DNA of 64,000 nucleotides from Kineosporia mesophila (GTDB taxonomy: Bacteria > Actinomycetota > Actinomycetes > Actinomycetales > Kineosporiaceae). Below, piece by piece: positions 24,480-33,758 of the stretch. The position numbers and the translations under genes are program-made. The DNA lies in assembly GCF_021129235.1 (NCBI RefSeq), contig NZ_JAJOMA010000029.1, positions 1 through 64,000 on the forward strand, written 5' to 3'. The notes under the pieces are model-generated. The model saw nothing but the letters and a program-made list of their open reading frames with translations, was not told where the DNA came from and did no database searches. Each line of letters begins with the position of its first letter. Positions within the stretch are counted from its first letter, which is position 1.

Positions 24480-25493
24480 TTGATCAATTCTGCGGTGGTC
24501 AGTACCGGACATGCGATTCCGGACGGCGTGGTCACGTCCGCCGAGATCGAAGACGCCGTTACTGCCCGCAGTCGGGGCTTCACCATGCCCGGCGGACTGG
24601 TCCAGCGTCTGACCGGTGTGGGCGAGCGGCGTCACGCGGTGCCGGGCACGACCTCCTCCGACCTGGCCTCCCAGGCCGGGCTGGCGGCCCTGCGCAACGC
24701 CGACGTCGACCCGCTGTCGGTCGACCTGCTGATCTACTCCTCGGCGTCCCACGACGTCTCCGAGCCGGCCACCTCGGCCATCGTGCAGCACAAGATGGGC
24801 GCTCGGAACGCCACGTTCGCCGACATCAAGAACGCCTGCAACAGCTTCCTGAACGGCCTGGACTTCGCCGCCGCGTCGATCGCGACCGGCCGGGCCCGCC
24901 GGGTGCTGGTGGTGGCCGGTGAGGTGCTCTCCCCCACGATCAACTGGGAGATCCTGAGCTCCATCGAGCTGCGCACCAAGCTCGCGGCGCTGACCCTGGG
25001 CGACGCCGGGGCCGCGGTGCTGCTGGAGGCCACCGAGGAGGAGAACACCGGTCTGCTGCCCGGGCGGTTCGTCTCCGACGGCTCGCAGTGGGAGCTCTCC
25101 ACGGTGCTCTACGGCGGCAACCTGATGGTGCGCGACAACTCCCGCTCGTACTTCGAGTGCGACAGCTCGACGCTGCAGAAGCTGGCCATCGAGCACATCC
25201 CGCCGCTGATCGAGAAGACGATCGCCGAGGTGGGCTGGCAGACCGACGAGATCCGCATGATCGTTCCGCACCAGGTCTCCAAGAGCGTCACCGAGGCCCT
25301 CTGCGCGGCGATCGACTACCCGCGCGACCGGGTCGCGGTCACCCTCGACCGGTTCGGCAACAACGCCGCGGCCAGCATCCCGCTCGCGCTGAGCCTGGCC
25401 TCCGAGCAGGGGCAGCTGGCCAAGGGCGACAAGGTCCTGCTGGTCTGCGGCGCGGCGGGCTTCACGGCGGGCGTCCTGCCCGTGATCTGGTGA
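24480..25493 (+). CDS. oleA: OleA, acyl-CoA condensing thiolase of olefin biosynthesis
   Basis: 337 residues, thiolase superfamily, close to KAS III. Cys120 in FADIKNACNSFLNGLDFA, His264 in IVPHQVSKSV and Asn294 in DRFGNNAAASIPLAL form the active site. OleA condenses two fatty acyl-CoAs into a beta-keto acid. oleBC and oleD follow directly, which settles the assignment over FabH. Start TTG 24480 (MINSAVVSTGHAIPDGVV) is chosen for AAGGTGAGAG at 24468-24477; the longer frame upstream has no support. Confidence 0.9.
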   Translation: MINSAVVSTGHAIPDGVVTSAEIEDAVTARSRGFTMPGGLVQRLTGVGERRHAVPGTTSSDLASQAGLAALRNADVDPLSVDLLIYSSASHDVSEPATSAIVQHKMGARNATFADIKNACNSFLNGLDFAAASIATGRARRVLVVAGEVLSPTINWEILSSIELRTKLAALTLGDAGAAVLLEATEEENTGLLPGRFVSDGSQWELSTVLYGGNLMVRDNSRSYFECDSSTLQKLAIEHIPPLIEKTIAEVGWQTDEIRMIVPHQVSKSVTEALCAAIDYPRDRVAVTLDRFGNNAAASIPLALSLASEQGQLAKGDKVLLVCGAAGFTAGVLPVIW

Positions 25494-25501
25494 CCCAGCC
25501 G

Positions 25502-28126
25502 ATGACACTGAAGATCGCGGAGGGCGTGGACCCCCGGTGGGTGCGCTCGGTGGCTACGGCCGAGGGCACCTGGCACGTGCTGGACAACCAGGCCGTGCTC
25601 GACCGCGAACCCGTCGGCACGCTGCTGTGCGTGCACGGCAACCCCACCTCGTCGTACCTGTGGCGGCACGTCATCGCCGAGCTGTCGACCGGCGACCGCC
25701 CGTGGCGCGTGATCGCGATGGACCAGCTGAACATGGGCTGGTCGTCGCGCACGGGCCGGCGGCGCCTGGGTCAGCGGCTCGACGACCTGGGGGCCCTGAC
25801 CGACGAGCTCGGTATCCAGGGCCCCGTCGTCACCCTGGGGCACGACTGGGGTGGCTGCATCTCCCTGGGCTGGGCCGTGAACCACCGCGCCGGCCTGGCC
25901 GGCGTGGCCTTGCTCAACACGGCCGTGCACCAGCCCCCCGGCTCGGCGCTGCCGTTCCTGATCGCCGCGGCCCGGCTGCCCGGCCTGCGGCGCCTGGTCA
26001 CCGCGACCACCCCGATCTTCCTGCAGGGCACGCTGGCGATCGCCCACCCGCGGCTGACCCCGCAGGTGCGCGCCGGCTATCTCGACCCCTACCGCGGCGC
26101 CTCGCGGCGTGGCGGGATCGACGAGTTCGTCGAGGACATCCCGGTGAACGCCGAGCACCCGAGCTGGCCCGCGCTGCAGGGCATCGTCGACGGGCTGCCG
26201 GGCCTTTCCGACCGGCCCGCCCTGATGCTCTGGGGCCCCCGCGACCCGGTGTTCACCGATCTCTACCTGCGTGACCTGCGCTCGCGCCTGCCGCACGCGA
26301 AGGTGCACCGGTTCGAGAAGGCCGGCCACCTGGTGGCCGAAGACGCCGAGGTGGCCCGCGCGGTACGACAGTGGCTTGAGGACGACGTGGAGCCCCGGCT
26401 GCCCGGGTCACCGGCGGTGCCGTCCCACCGCACCACCGATGGCCTCCCCGAGGTGATCCAGCGGTTCCTCCCCGATGAGGCCCGCCGGTCACTGTGGGCT
26501 CCGCTCGAGACCCGCGCGCAAGACCTCTCACCCGCCCTGGTCGAGCCGACCGGGCACGGGAGTGGGCAGATCGGCAGCTGGCGCACGACCACCTGGATGC
26601 AGCTCTCGGGTGATGTTCATCGCGTCGCCGCCGGGCTGACCGCCAGTGGGGTGAAGCCCGGCGACCGGGTCGCGCTGCTCGTCCCGCCCGGCGCCGACCT
26701 CACCGTCGCGCTCTACGCCTGCCTGCGCATCGGTGCCGTCGCGGTGATCGCCGACGCCGGTCTGGGCCTGCCCGGCCTGCACCGGGCCATCCGGGGCTCG
26801 GCGGTGAAGCACGTCATCGGGATCGACCGGGGGCTGCTGGCCGCCCGGGCGCTGCGCTGGCCGGGGCAGAAGATCTCGGTCGGCATCGCCGCCGGCTCGG
26901 CCCGGGCGAAGGCCCTGGGCGCCGGCCTGGCGCTGGAAGACCTGAAGAAGGTCACGCTGATCGACCTTCCGCCCGCCCCGGCCGAAAATGCCGAGGCGAT
27001 GGTCATCTTCACCTCGGGTTCGACCGGACCGGCCAAGGGCGTGGTCTACACCCACCGTCAGCTCGAGGGCGTGCGCGATGCCCTCCGGTCGGCCTACAAG
27101 CTCCGCACAGGCAGCGAGAACCCTTACGACGACGACCGTTTCGTCGCCGCGTTCGCCCCGTTCGCCCTCTTCGGCCCGGGGCTGGGCGTGCCCTCGGTGG
27201 TGCCGGCGATGGATGTCACCGCGCCGCGCACCCTGACCGCGAGTGCCCTGGCCCAGGCCGCGCGGGCGCTCGACGCCACGGTGGTGTTCGCCTCCCCCGC
27301 CGCGCTGGCCAACGTGCTCGCGACCTCGTCCGCACTGACTGCTGACGACCGCTCGGCGCTGACCGGGGTGCGGCTGCTGCTGTCGGCCGGGGCCCCGGTG
27401 CCGGCCGAGCTGCTCACCACGTTGCAGGGTCTGCTGCCGCAGGCGGAGCTGCACACGCCGTACGGCATGACCGAGGCCCTGCTGCTGACCGACGTCGACC
27501 TGCCCGAGCTGGTGGCGGCCGGTCCGGGCAACGGTGTGCTGGTCGGCCGGCCGATGCCGGGGGTGGAGATCCGGATCAGCCCGCTGGACGCGGACGGCCG
27601 GGCGAGCCGGACGGAGACGACCGCCAAGACCGCCGTCACCGGCGAGATCCTGGTGCGGGCGCCGCATCTCAAGGAGCGCTACGACCAGCTGTGGCTGACC
27701 CAGCGGGAGACGTCGACGACCGACGGCTGGCACCGCACGGGTGACGTCGGGCATTTCGACGCCGACGGCCGGCTCTGGGTCGAGGGGCGACTGATCCACG
27801 TGATCCGTCCCGCGGGTGGTTTCGTCACGCCGTACGGCGTGGAGCAGCGGATCCAGACCGTGCCCGGGGTGCGGCGCGCGGCGCTGGTCGGGATCGGCCG
27901 GGCCGGGGCGCACCAGCTGGTGGCCGTGGTCGAGGCTCCCGACGCCGAACTCGGGGTCGCGCCGCTGGAACTGGCCGCCGCCGTGCGGGCCGCGGCCGGG
28001 CTGGAACTGGTCGCGGTGCTCGTCACCGATGCCCTGAAGACCGACATCCGCCACAACTCCAAGATCGACCGGGACGAGGTGGGCCGCCGGGCAGCGGCTC
28101 TGCTCGCCGGCTCGCGCTCTTCGTGA
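25502..28126 (+). CDS. oleBC: OleB-OleC fusion: beta-lactone decarboxylase plus beta-lactone synthetase
   Basis: 874 residues. The N-terminal half (to about residue 300) is an alpha/beta hydrolase of haloalkane-dehalogenase type: CVHGNPTSSYLWRH, nucleophile Asp115 in LGHDWGGC, His276 in KAGHLVAED. The C-terminal half is an AMP-binding enzyme: IFTSGSTGPAKGVVYTHRQ near residue 503, PYGMTEALL, GWHRTGDVGHF and HNSKIDRDEV. OleC makes the cis-beta-lactone from the beta-hydroxy acid, and OleB decarboxylates it to the olefin. This fusion is known in actinobacteria. Eight bases separate it from oleA, and it overlaps oleD by four. Confidence 0.92.
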   Translation: MTLKIAEGVDPRWVRSVATAEGTWHVLDNQAVLDREPVGTLLCVHGNPTSSYLWRHVIAELSTGDRPWRVIAMDQLNMGWSSRTGRRRLGQRLDDLGALTDELGIQGPVVTLGHDWGGCISLGWAVNHRAGLAGVALLNTAVHQPPGSALPFLIAAARLPGLRRLVTATTPIFLQGTLAIAHPRLTPQVRAGYLDPYRGASRRGGIDEFVEDIPVNAEHPSWPALQGIVDGLPGLSDRPALMLWGPRDPVFTDLYLRDLRSRLPHAKVHRFEKAGHLVAEDAEVARAVRQWLEDDVEPRLPGSPAVPSHRTTDGLPEVIQRFLPDEARRSLWAPLETRAQDLSPALVEPTGHGSGQIGSWRTTTWMQLSGDVHRVAAGLTASGVKPGDRVALLVPPGADLTVALYACLRIGAVAVIADAGLGLPGLHRAIRGSAVKHVIGIDRGLLAARALRWPGQKISVGIAAGSARAKALGAGLALEDLKKVTLIDLPPAPAENAEAMVIFTSGSTGPAKGVVYTHRQLEGVRDALRSAYKLRTGSENPYDDDRFVAAFAPFALFGPGLGVPSVVPAMDVTAPRTLTASALAQAARALDATVVFASPAALANVLATSSALTADDRSALTGVRLLLSAGAPVPAELLTTLQGLLPQAELHTPYGMTEALLLTDVDLPELVAAGPGNGVLVGRPMPGVEIRISPLDADGRASRTETTAKTAVTGEILVRAPHLKERYDQLWLTQRETSTTDGWHRTGDVGHFDADGRLWVEGRLIHVIRPAGGFVTPYGVEQRIQTVPGVRRAALVGIGRAGAHQLVAVVEAPDAELGVAPLELAAAVRAAAGLELVAVLVTDALKTDIRHNSKIDRDEVGRRAAALLAGSRSS

Positions 28127-29103
28127 AGATCCTCGTCACCGGCGCCGGCGGGATGCTCGGCGGCGGGGTGGCCCGGAAACTGGCCGAACGGGGCGACGAC
28201 GTGACGGTGCTCCAGCGCCGTCCGTCGTCGCTGGCCGGTGTCGCCGGTATTCAGGAGATCAACGGCGACATCACCGACTCGTCCACTCTTCTGCGGGCCG
28301 TCGAGGGTATGGACGCGGTGGTGCACCTGGCCGCGAAGGTGAACGTGATCGGTCCGTGGGCCGAGTACGAGGCCGTGAATGTCGACGGGGTGCGCCATCT
28401 CGTCGCCGCGATGCAGCGGGCGGGCGCGTCCCGCCTGGTGCACGTGTCGTCGCCGTCGGTCGCCCACGGCGGTGTGGCGCTGATCGGTGACGGTGCGGGG
28501 CCCGCCGATCCGGAGCACGCGCGGGGCAACTACGCGCGCAGCAAGGCCGCGGGCGAGCTGATCGCCCTGGCGGCCGACTCGTCCGCACTGGCCGTCGTCG
28601 CCGTGCGCCCCCACCTGGTCTGGGGTCCGGGCGACACCCAGCTGGTCGGCCGGATCGTGCAGCGGGCCCGCGAGGGTCGTCTGCCGCTCATCGGTTCCGG
28701 GGCGGCGCTCATCGACACGACCTATGTGGACAACGCCGTCGACGCCACCGTCGCGGCCCTCGACCGGATCGACGTGGCCCACGGCCGCGCCCTGGTCGTC
28801 ACGAACGGCGAGCCCCGGCCGGTGGCCGATCTTTTCGCCCGGCTCTGCGATGCCGCCGGGGTGCCGGCCCCGACCCGGCGCATTCCCTTCCCCGTGGCCT
28901 GGGCCGCGGGGGCCGCGGTCGAGGGGGTCTGGGCCCTGGGCCGGCGTCGCGACGACCCGCCCCTGACCCGTTTCCTGGCCGAACAGCTCGCCACCGCGCA
29001 CTGGTTCGACCAGAGCACCACCCGGGCCACGCTCGGCTGGACCCCGGCGGTGAGCCTGGAAGAGGGTTTCGGGCGTCTGGCGCAGTGGTACGCGCGTCCG
29101 TAG
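28123..29103 (+). CDS. oleD: OleD, NADPH-dependent 2-alkyl-3-ketoalkanoate reductase
   Basis: 326 residues, extended short-chain dehydrogenase. The Rossmann motif is VTGAGGMLGGG at residues 5-15, with Ser110 (VHVSSPSVAHGG), Tyr137 and Lys141 (NYARSKAAGE) as catalytic residues. It reduces the OleA beta-keto acid to the beta-hydroxy acid used by OleC. The GTG start overlaps the oleBC stop (GTGA). The gene ends one base before the convergent membrane-protein gene, closing the operon. Confidence 0.9.
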   Translation: MKILVTGAGGMLGGGVARKLAERGDDVTVLQRRPSSLAGVAGIQEINGDITDSSTLLRAVEGMDAVVHLAAKVNVIGPWAEYEAVNVDGVRHLVAAMQRAGASRLVHVSSPSVAHGGVALIGDGAGPADPEHARGNYARSKAAGELIALAADSSALAVVAVRPHLVWGPGDTQLVGRIVQRAREGRLPLIGSGAALIDTTYVDNAVDATVAALDRIDVAHGRALVVTNGEPRPVADLFARLCDAAGVPAPTRRIPFPVAWAAGAAVEGVWALGRRRDDPPLTRFLAEQLATAHWFDQSTTRATLGWTPAVSLEEGFGRLAQWYARP

Positions 29104-29104
29104 T

Positions 29105-29794
29105 TCAGAACGACAGGGCGGTGCCTCCGAGCACGGCCGAGACGAAGGCCACCAGCAGAAGGGCCCAGCCCCCGGTCAGCCGGCGGTTGAGATTCTTCGG
29201 GGCGGGGACGAGCGGGGTGGGCCCGGCGAGGGTCAGGAACAGCGGCGGGGCGACCGGCGCCAGGAAGCACCACACCCAGAACCATGCCCAGCGGGTGGCC
29301 CGCCAGGGCTGCGGTCCCGCGATGATCCGCAGCAGGGTGCCGAAGTACACCACCGCGTAGAGGATCCCGAGCGCCGGACTCATATTGCCGAAGCCGTAGA
29401 AGTCGCTGGTGGCCTGTCGCTCGCCGACCGACCTCACGGTGACGCCGGGGTACTGCTGCTGCAGATAGGTGACGGCGTTCGGGGCCTGGACGATCGTGCC
29501 GTGGAACCCCGGCCTCTCCCCGCCGGAGTAGGTCATGATCACGTCGGTACGGCGGAACAGGCCGTCCCGCCAGTGGACCGTCTGCTCGGACTGCTGTTCG
29601 CCAGGCATCTCCCCGCTGACCGACACCTCGGTCACCTTGCCGGCAGCGAGATCTTTTTCGAGGTCGCCGAAACGCCCCTCCCGCTCACCGAGCAGAACGG
29701 TGAACACTACGAGGACGATCCAGGCGGCGAGCAGAACCCATCGCACCCAGTTACCGTCTCTGCGCAGAGCGCGCGGAGATTCAACGATTGTCAC
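29105..29794 (-). CDS. integral membrane protein of unknown function
   Basis: 229 residues with an N-terminal membrane segment (WVLLAAWIVLVVFTVLLG), an exported or cytoplasmic domain of about 100 residues (GKVTEVSVSGEMPGEQQS), and three further segments (LGILYAVVYFGTLLRIIAG; WFWVWCFLAPVAPPLFLTL; WALLLVAFVSAVLGG). Family not recognised. GTG 29794 is preferred; the longer frame to 29833 would start inside the dispersed repeat. TATGTT close to the GTG suggests a leaderless transcript. Confidence 0.65.
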   Translation of the reverse strand: MTIVESPRALRRDGNWVRWVLLAAWIVLVVFTVLLGEREGRFGDLEKDLAAGKVTEVSVSGEMPGEQQSEQTVHWRDGLFRRTDVIMTYSGGERPGFHGTIVQAPNAVTYLQQQYPGVTVRSVGERQATSDFYGFGNMSPALGILYAVVYFGTLLRIIAGPQPWRATRWAWFWVWCFLAPVAPPLFLTLAGPTPLVPAPKNLNRRLTGGWALLLVAFVSAVLGGTALSF

Positions 29795-29824
29795 CGCTGA
29801 AACATACGCGACGCTCCACCCCTC

Positions 29825-29907
29825 CGTGATCATGCAAAACCTCCCCGGCGTTCTAGAACTCTCCGGCCGACAGTTCTAGAACTCTGGGGAGGTTTTGCAT
29901 GATCACG
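29825..29907. repeat. dispersed hairpin repeat, copy C
   Basis: Same outer arms as copies A and B (CGTGATCATGCAAAACC; right end identical to copy A) and inner TTCTAGAACTCT arms around a GC-rich loop. Here it lies between two divergent genes, 31 bases before one start and 51 before the other. That is a place for promoters rather than terminators, which argues that the family is not just a terminator. Confidence 0.85.
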
Positions 29908-29957
29908 GAAGGTTTTAGCGGTCAGGGTCTGGCCTCTTCTCGGGGCATCATGCAGGG

Positions 29958-30920
29958 ATGAGCGGAACCTCGGAGCGGCTGCTGTCCTTGCTCTCGCTGT
30001 TGCAGGCGCGGCGGGACTGGCCGGGGCAGGTGCTGGCGGAGCGTCTGGACGTCAGCCCCCGCACCGTGCGGCGCGACGTGGACCGGCTGCGGGAGCTGGG
30101 GTATCCGATCGCCGCGTTCAAGGGGCCCGACGGGGGGTACCGGCTCGAGGCCGGGGCGGATCTGCCGCCGCTGCTGTTCGACGACGAGCAGGCCGTGGCC
30201 CTCGCCGTGGCCTTGAGACTGGCCACGGTCAGCGGGGCCGGGGTGTCCGAGGCGGCGAACCGGGCCCTGGCAACCGTGCGGCAGGTCATGCCGTCGCGGC
30301 TGCGGCACCGCATCGACGCGCTGGAGGTGACGGCCGTCGGCAGCCCCGTCGACGCCGACCCCCAGGTGCTGATGGCCCTGGCCGATGCGGTGCGGGGCCA
30401 GGAGACCGTGCGTTTCGACTACGGCACCGATCCCGACCGGCCGCCCCGCCGGGCGCAGCCGCATCACCTCGTCAGCCGTCACGGCCGCTGGTACCTGCTG
30501 GCCTGGGACACCGACAAGGACGACTGGCGCACCTTCCGCGCCGACCGGATGTCACTGCGCACGCCCAACGGTCCCCGATTCACCCGCCGGGAGATCCCGG
30601 GCGGCGATCCCGCCACGTTCGTCACCGGGCTGTTCCGCGGGTCCCGCGAAGGCGACCCACAATGGCCCTGTCAGGGAACCGTCGTCCTGAACACCGACGC
30701 GTCCACCGTCGCGCCCCACATCGGCGACGGAACGCTTGAGCCGCTGAGCCCCGGAACCTGCCGGCTGACGCTGGGTTCCTGGTCGTGGGCCGGGCTGGCT
30801 GCCTCGATCGCCCGGTTCGACGCCGATTTCACGGTCGAGGGACCACCCGAACTACTGGCAGCAGTGGACGAGCTGGGTCGCCGGTTCGGGGCGGCCGCCG
30901 CGGGCGTCCGGGAATCCTGA
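29958..30920 (+). CDS. WYL-domain transcriptional regulator (YafY-like)
   Basis: 320 residues: an N-terminal HTH_11 winged helix (SERLLSLLSLLQARRDWPGQ, LAERLDVSPRTVRRDVDRLR, ELGYPI), a WYL domain from about residue 140 (VRFDYGTDPDRPPRRAQPHH, GRWYLLAWDTDKDDWRTFRA) and a C-terminal WCX domain. WYL regulators often respond to nucleic acid or nucleotide ligands; several control DNA-damage or phage-defence genes. No target is obvious here. A dispersed hairpin repeat lies just upstream. Confidence 0.9.
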   Translation: MSGTSERLLSLLSLLQARRDWPGQVLAERLDVSPRTVRRDVDRLRELGYPIAAFKGPDGGYRLEAGADLPPLLFDDEQAVALAVALRLATVSGAGVSEAANRALATVRQVMPSRLRHRIDALEVTAVGSPVDADPQVLMALADAVRGQETVRFDYGTDPDRPPRRAQPHHLVSRHGRWYLLAWDTDKDDWRTFRADRMSLRTPNGPRFTRREIPGGDPATFVTGLFRGSREGDPQWPCQGTVVLNTDASTVAPHIGDGTLEPLSPGTCRLTLGSWSWAGLAASIARFDADFTVEGPPELLAAVDELGRRFGAAAAGVRES

Positions 30921-31118
30921 CGACCGGAACGGGTGATCGCCGTCAGGTCGGGCGGTGCCACGGCCTGGGCCACGCCCGCGCCCAGGAGCAGCACCGTGAC
31001 CAGGCACCAGCCCACGACCGTCGAGACCGACCATTCCTCCCCGGGCATCCCGGCACTCCCTCTCATCCAGTTGCTGCTCCGGACAAGTGAGATGCGCGGG
31101 CCGGCCGAAAAGTTCGGA

Positions 31119-31934
31119 TCAGGCCGGCACCATGACCGGGCCGACCGCGTCGAGGTACGCGTCCAGGCCCTGCGGCTCACCGGGATTGTCCGCGACCAGC
31201 CGGAAAACCGCCGCCCGCAGCATCGCCGAGCGGGCCGGGCCCGACGTCCACTCACGCAGCACCTCGACCGGCGCGCCCTGCCACATCACGCTGTCGAGCA
31301 CGCACACCGCGTCGGCCCACAGCACCGGCCGCCACGCCGGGGACACGTCGATCACGACCGGGGCGCCCCCGGCGTCGAGCAGGACGTTCCCGGCCAGGTC
31401 ACGGTGCACCAGCTGATCGGGCCCCAGAGGTGACCCGTCGATCGACGCCCGGATGCGCGTCACCCAGTGCGCGACCGCCGGCCGCAACGGCGGCACCGGA
31501 GCTTCCCAGAACGCCACCCGCTCGGCCACCGACCAGCGATCGGTACGGCCCTCCAGGCCGGCCGGCTGCTCGCGCACCAGCGACGCGAACCGGGCGTGCA
31601 GCACGTGCCCGGCGGCAATCGTCACGTCGAGGTTCCGGCAGGTGACGGTGCCGGGTTCGTAACGGCTGGCACCCCACCCGTCCACCACCCACGACCCGTC
31701 GCGCGCGGGCACCGGCATCGCGACGCGCAGATCCTGCGGATGCCGGGCCGGGTCCACGTCGAGGCGGACGGCGAACCGCGCCAGCAGCGGGCTCAGCCAG
31801 TCCTGGGTGACGGGGTCGCGATCGGGACTGAGCACCAGGTCACCGGCCCGCACGGTGAACCCCTGGCCACCCGGCAGGGGCTGCGGGTCTTCCGGCACCG
31901 CGAACAGGTCGAGCACGTGGGGGGAAGGACGCAC
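31119..31934 (-). CDS. aminoglycoside-phosphotransferase-like protein (TIGR02569 type)
   Basis: 271 residues with a kinase-like C-terminal half: QLVHRDLAGNVLLD is the catalytic HxDxxxxN motif and VVIDVSPAWRP contains the metal-binding Asp. The N-terminal half lacks a recognisable P-loop, as in the actinobacterial TIGR02569 family, whose role is unknown. The gene lies nine bases from the XRE regulator gene upstream on the same strand, so the two may form an operon. Confidence 0.75.
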   Translation of the reverse strand: MRPSPHVLDLFAVPEDPQPLPGGQGFTVRAGDLVLSPDRDPVTQDWLSPLLARFAVRLDVDPARHPQDLRVAMPVPARDGSWVVDGWGASRYEPGTVTCRNLDVTIAAGHVLHARFASLVREQPAGLEGRTDRWSVAERVAFWEAPVPPLRPAVAHWVTRIRASIDGSPLGPDQLVHRDLAGNVLLDAGGAPVVIDVSPAWRPVLWADAVCVLDSVMWQGAPVEVLREWTSGPARSAMLRAAVFRLVADNPGEPQGLDAYLDAVGPVMVPA

Positions 31935-31943
31935 CCGAAAAGC

Positions 31944-32756
31944 CTAAGCGGTCACGGTGGCTGCGTACGACGCCAGGAGACGGAACTTGTCCTGACTTTC
32001 CTGGGTGTGGTCGGGGTAGTAGATCACCAGCAGCAGACCGTCCACCGGAAGCTTCTCCCGGTGCAGGCGCAGTTCACCGACCAGCGGGTGGTTCACGCAC
32101 GACAGGCCGCCCTCCAGCGCCCGCACGTCGTGCCGGGCCCACAGGCTGCGGAAGCGCTCGCTGGCCAGGGAGAGTTCACCGACCAGCTCGATCAGGCGGG
32201 GGTTGTCCACATCGTCGCCGATCGACTCGCGGAACGCGGCCACGAAACCGGCGGCGGCCGCGGGCCAGTCCGGCTGGAACGCCTGCTCCTGCGGATCCAG
32301 CATGAGTGAGCGCAGCCGGTTCTCCCCCGGCCGCAGGCGCGGCGAGAACACCCGGGCCAGCTCGTTCGAGGCGAGCACGTCGAACGCCCGCCCCTCGACG
32401 AACGCCGGGACCCCGATCGTCGCGAGCAGGGCGTGCAGACGCTGCGGTACCCGTTCCGGGGCGGGGCGGCGCCGCGGCTTCGGCCGGGAGGCGGTGAGGC
32501 CGAGCAGGTACTGCTCCTCGACGTCGTCCAGGCCCAGCACCCGGGCGAGGGCCTGGAGCACCTGCGGCGAGGGGTTACGGTCGCGACCGCGCTCCAGCCG
32601 CAGGTAGTAGTCGGCACTGATCCCGGCCAGCAGCGCGACCTCCTCGCGCCGCAGGCCACTGACCCGGCGGTTGCTCCCGCCCGGCAGGCCGGCCTGCTCG
32701 GGGGTGACGAGCCCCCGCCGTGCGCGCAGGTACTCGCCGAGCTGGTTCTCGCTCAT
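31944..32756 (-). CDS. XRE-type regulator with MmyB-like ligand domain
   Basis: 270 residues. The HTH reads GLRREEVALLAGISADYYLR then LERGRDRNPSPQVLQALARV. The C-terminal MmyB-like domain (from about residue 105) has PAFVEGRAFDVLASNELARV and LRLHREKLPVDGLLLVIYYP, the PAS-like fold that in relatives binds fatty-acid ligands and often controls a short-chain dehydrogenase. ATG 32756 (MSENQLGEYLRARRG) is chosen over an upstream start. TAACGT seven bases before it suggests a leaderless transcript. Confidence 0.92.
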   Translation of the reverse strand: MSENQLGEYLRARRGLVTPEQAGLPGGSNRRVSGLRREEVALLAGISADYYLRLERGRDRNPSPQVLQALARVLGLDDVEEQYLLGLTASRPKPRRRPAPERVPQRLHALLATIGVPAFVEGRAFDVLASNELARVFSPRLRPGENRLRSLMLDPQEQAFQPDWPAAAAGFVAAFRESIGDDVDNPRLIELVGELSLASERFRSLWARHDVRALEGGLSCVNHPLVGELRLHREKLPVDGLLLVIYYPDHTQESQDKFRLLASYAATVTA

Positions 32757-32852
32757 GACCAGCACGTTAGCTGTCGCGGCGACGGTGAGGCAGGGTCCTG
32801 TCACTCCCCCGCAGGCAGCCGATGAAGGACGATCGGGCCCGGCTTCCGCCGG

Positions 32853-33758
32853 TCAGGCCCGGGCCGGCACCGGCACCACCTGCAGGTCCTGGGCCACCAC
32901 CACGTCCGGGTGCACCGACGAGGCCTCCTTCCGATGTGCGTCGAGGTTCTCGTACCGGGAGGAGAAGTGCGTCAGCACCAGGCGCCGCACCCCGGCCTCC
33001 ATCGCGATCTGCGCCGCCTGCCGGGCGGTGAGGTGCAGATTCTCGGCCGCGAGCGGTGCCTCGGAGTCGGCGTAGGTGGCTTCGGAGACCAGGACGTCGC
33101 AGCCCCGGGCCAGTTCGAGGGCACCGTCGCACCGCGCGGTGTCCATGATGACGGCGATGCGCTGACCCGGCCGGTGCACGCTCACCTCCTCGAGCGTGAC
33201 GCCGCGAACCGTCTCACCCCGCTGGACGCGGCCCAGATCCGTTCCGTGCAGGCCCTTCTCGGCCGCCCGGGAGGGAATGACGCGGCGGGTGTCGTCTTCG
33301 GTGAACTGGTACCCGACCGTCGGAACCCGGTGGTGCAGCGGCGCCGACCGCACGGTCCAGGCGCCCAGGCGCATCAGCTCGGCCCCGGGGGTGGCCGGTG
33401 CGGGGATCCACCGGTGCAGCGGTTCCGGGCCGTTCGTCGCGAAAGCGGTCAGCAGGTCGAGGCGTTCGAGGGCGGCGGCGGGCGCGGCCACCGGCAACGG
33501 CTGGGTGGAACCGTCGACCCGGCGGCGGTTGAGCAGGCCCGGCACGCCGAAGGTGTGGTCGCCGTGCTCGTGGGTCAGGAACATCGCGTCGATCTGCGAG
33601 CTGCGCACACCGGCCCGCAGCATCTGGCGCTGGGTGCCCTCACCGCAGTCGACCAGCACGGCCGCATCGCCCAGGCGCACGAACGTGGCCACGTGGTTGC
33701 GGTCCCGCGTGGGGATCTGGCACGAGGTACCGAGGGTCACGATCTCGCGGGCACTCAT
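32853..33758 (-). CDS. rnz: ribonuclease Z
   Basis: 301 residues of the tRNase Z subgroup of metallo-beta-lactamases. VDCGEGTQRQMLRAG is the tRNase Z signature, and zinc ligands lie in LTHEHGDH (His63, His65, Asp67, His68), APLHHRVPTVGY, AVIMDTARCD and LTHFSSRY. It matures the 3' end of tRNA precursors. Its start overlaps the stop of the flavin-dependent oxidoreductase gene by four bases (ATGA), so the two are co-translated although functionally unrelated. Confidence 0.9.
   Translation of the reverse strand: MSAREIVTLGTSCQIPTRDRNHVATFVRLGDAAVLVDCGEGTQRQMLRAGVRSSQIDAMFLTHEHGDHTFGVPGLLNRRRVDGSTQPLPVAAPAAALERLDLLTAFATNGPEPLHRWIPAPATPGAELMRLGAWTVRSAPLHHRVPTVGYQFTEDDTRRVIPSRAAEKGLHGTDLGRVQRGETVRGVTLEEVSVHRPGQRIAVIMDTARCDGALELARGCDVLVSEATYADSEAPLAAENLHLTARQAAQIAMEAGVRRLVLTHFSSRYENLDAHRKEASSVHPDVVVAQDLQVVPVPARA

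Noticed and set aside
30671-31255. Minus-strand frame with a hydrophobic stretch (VVGWCLVTVLLLGAGVAQAV)
   Set aside because: Most of it is antisense to the WYL regulator gene; only the 5' 150 bases are free, with no clear start.
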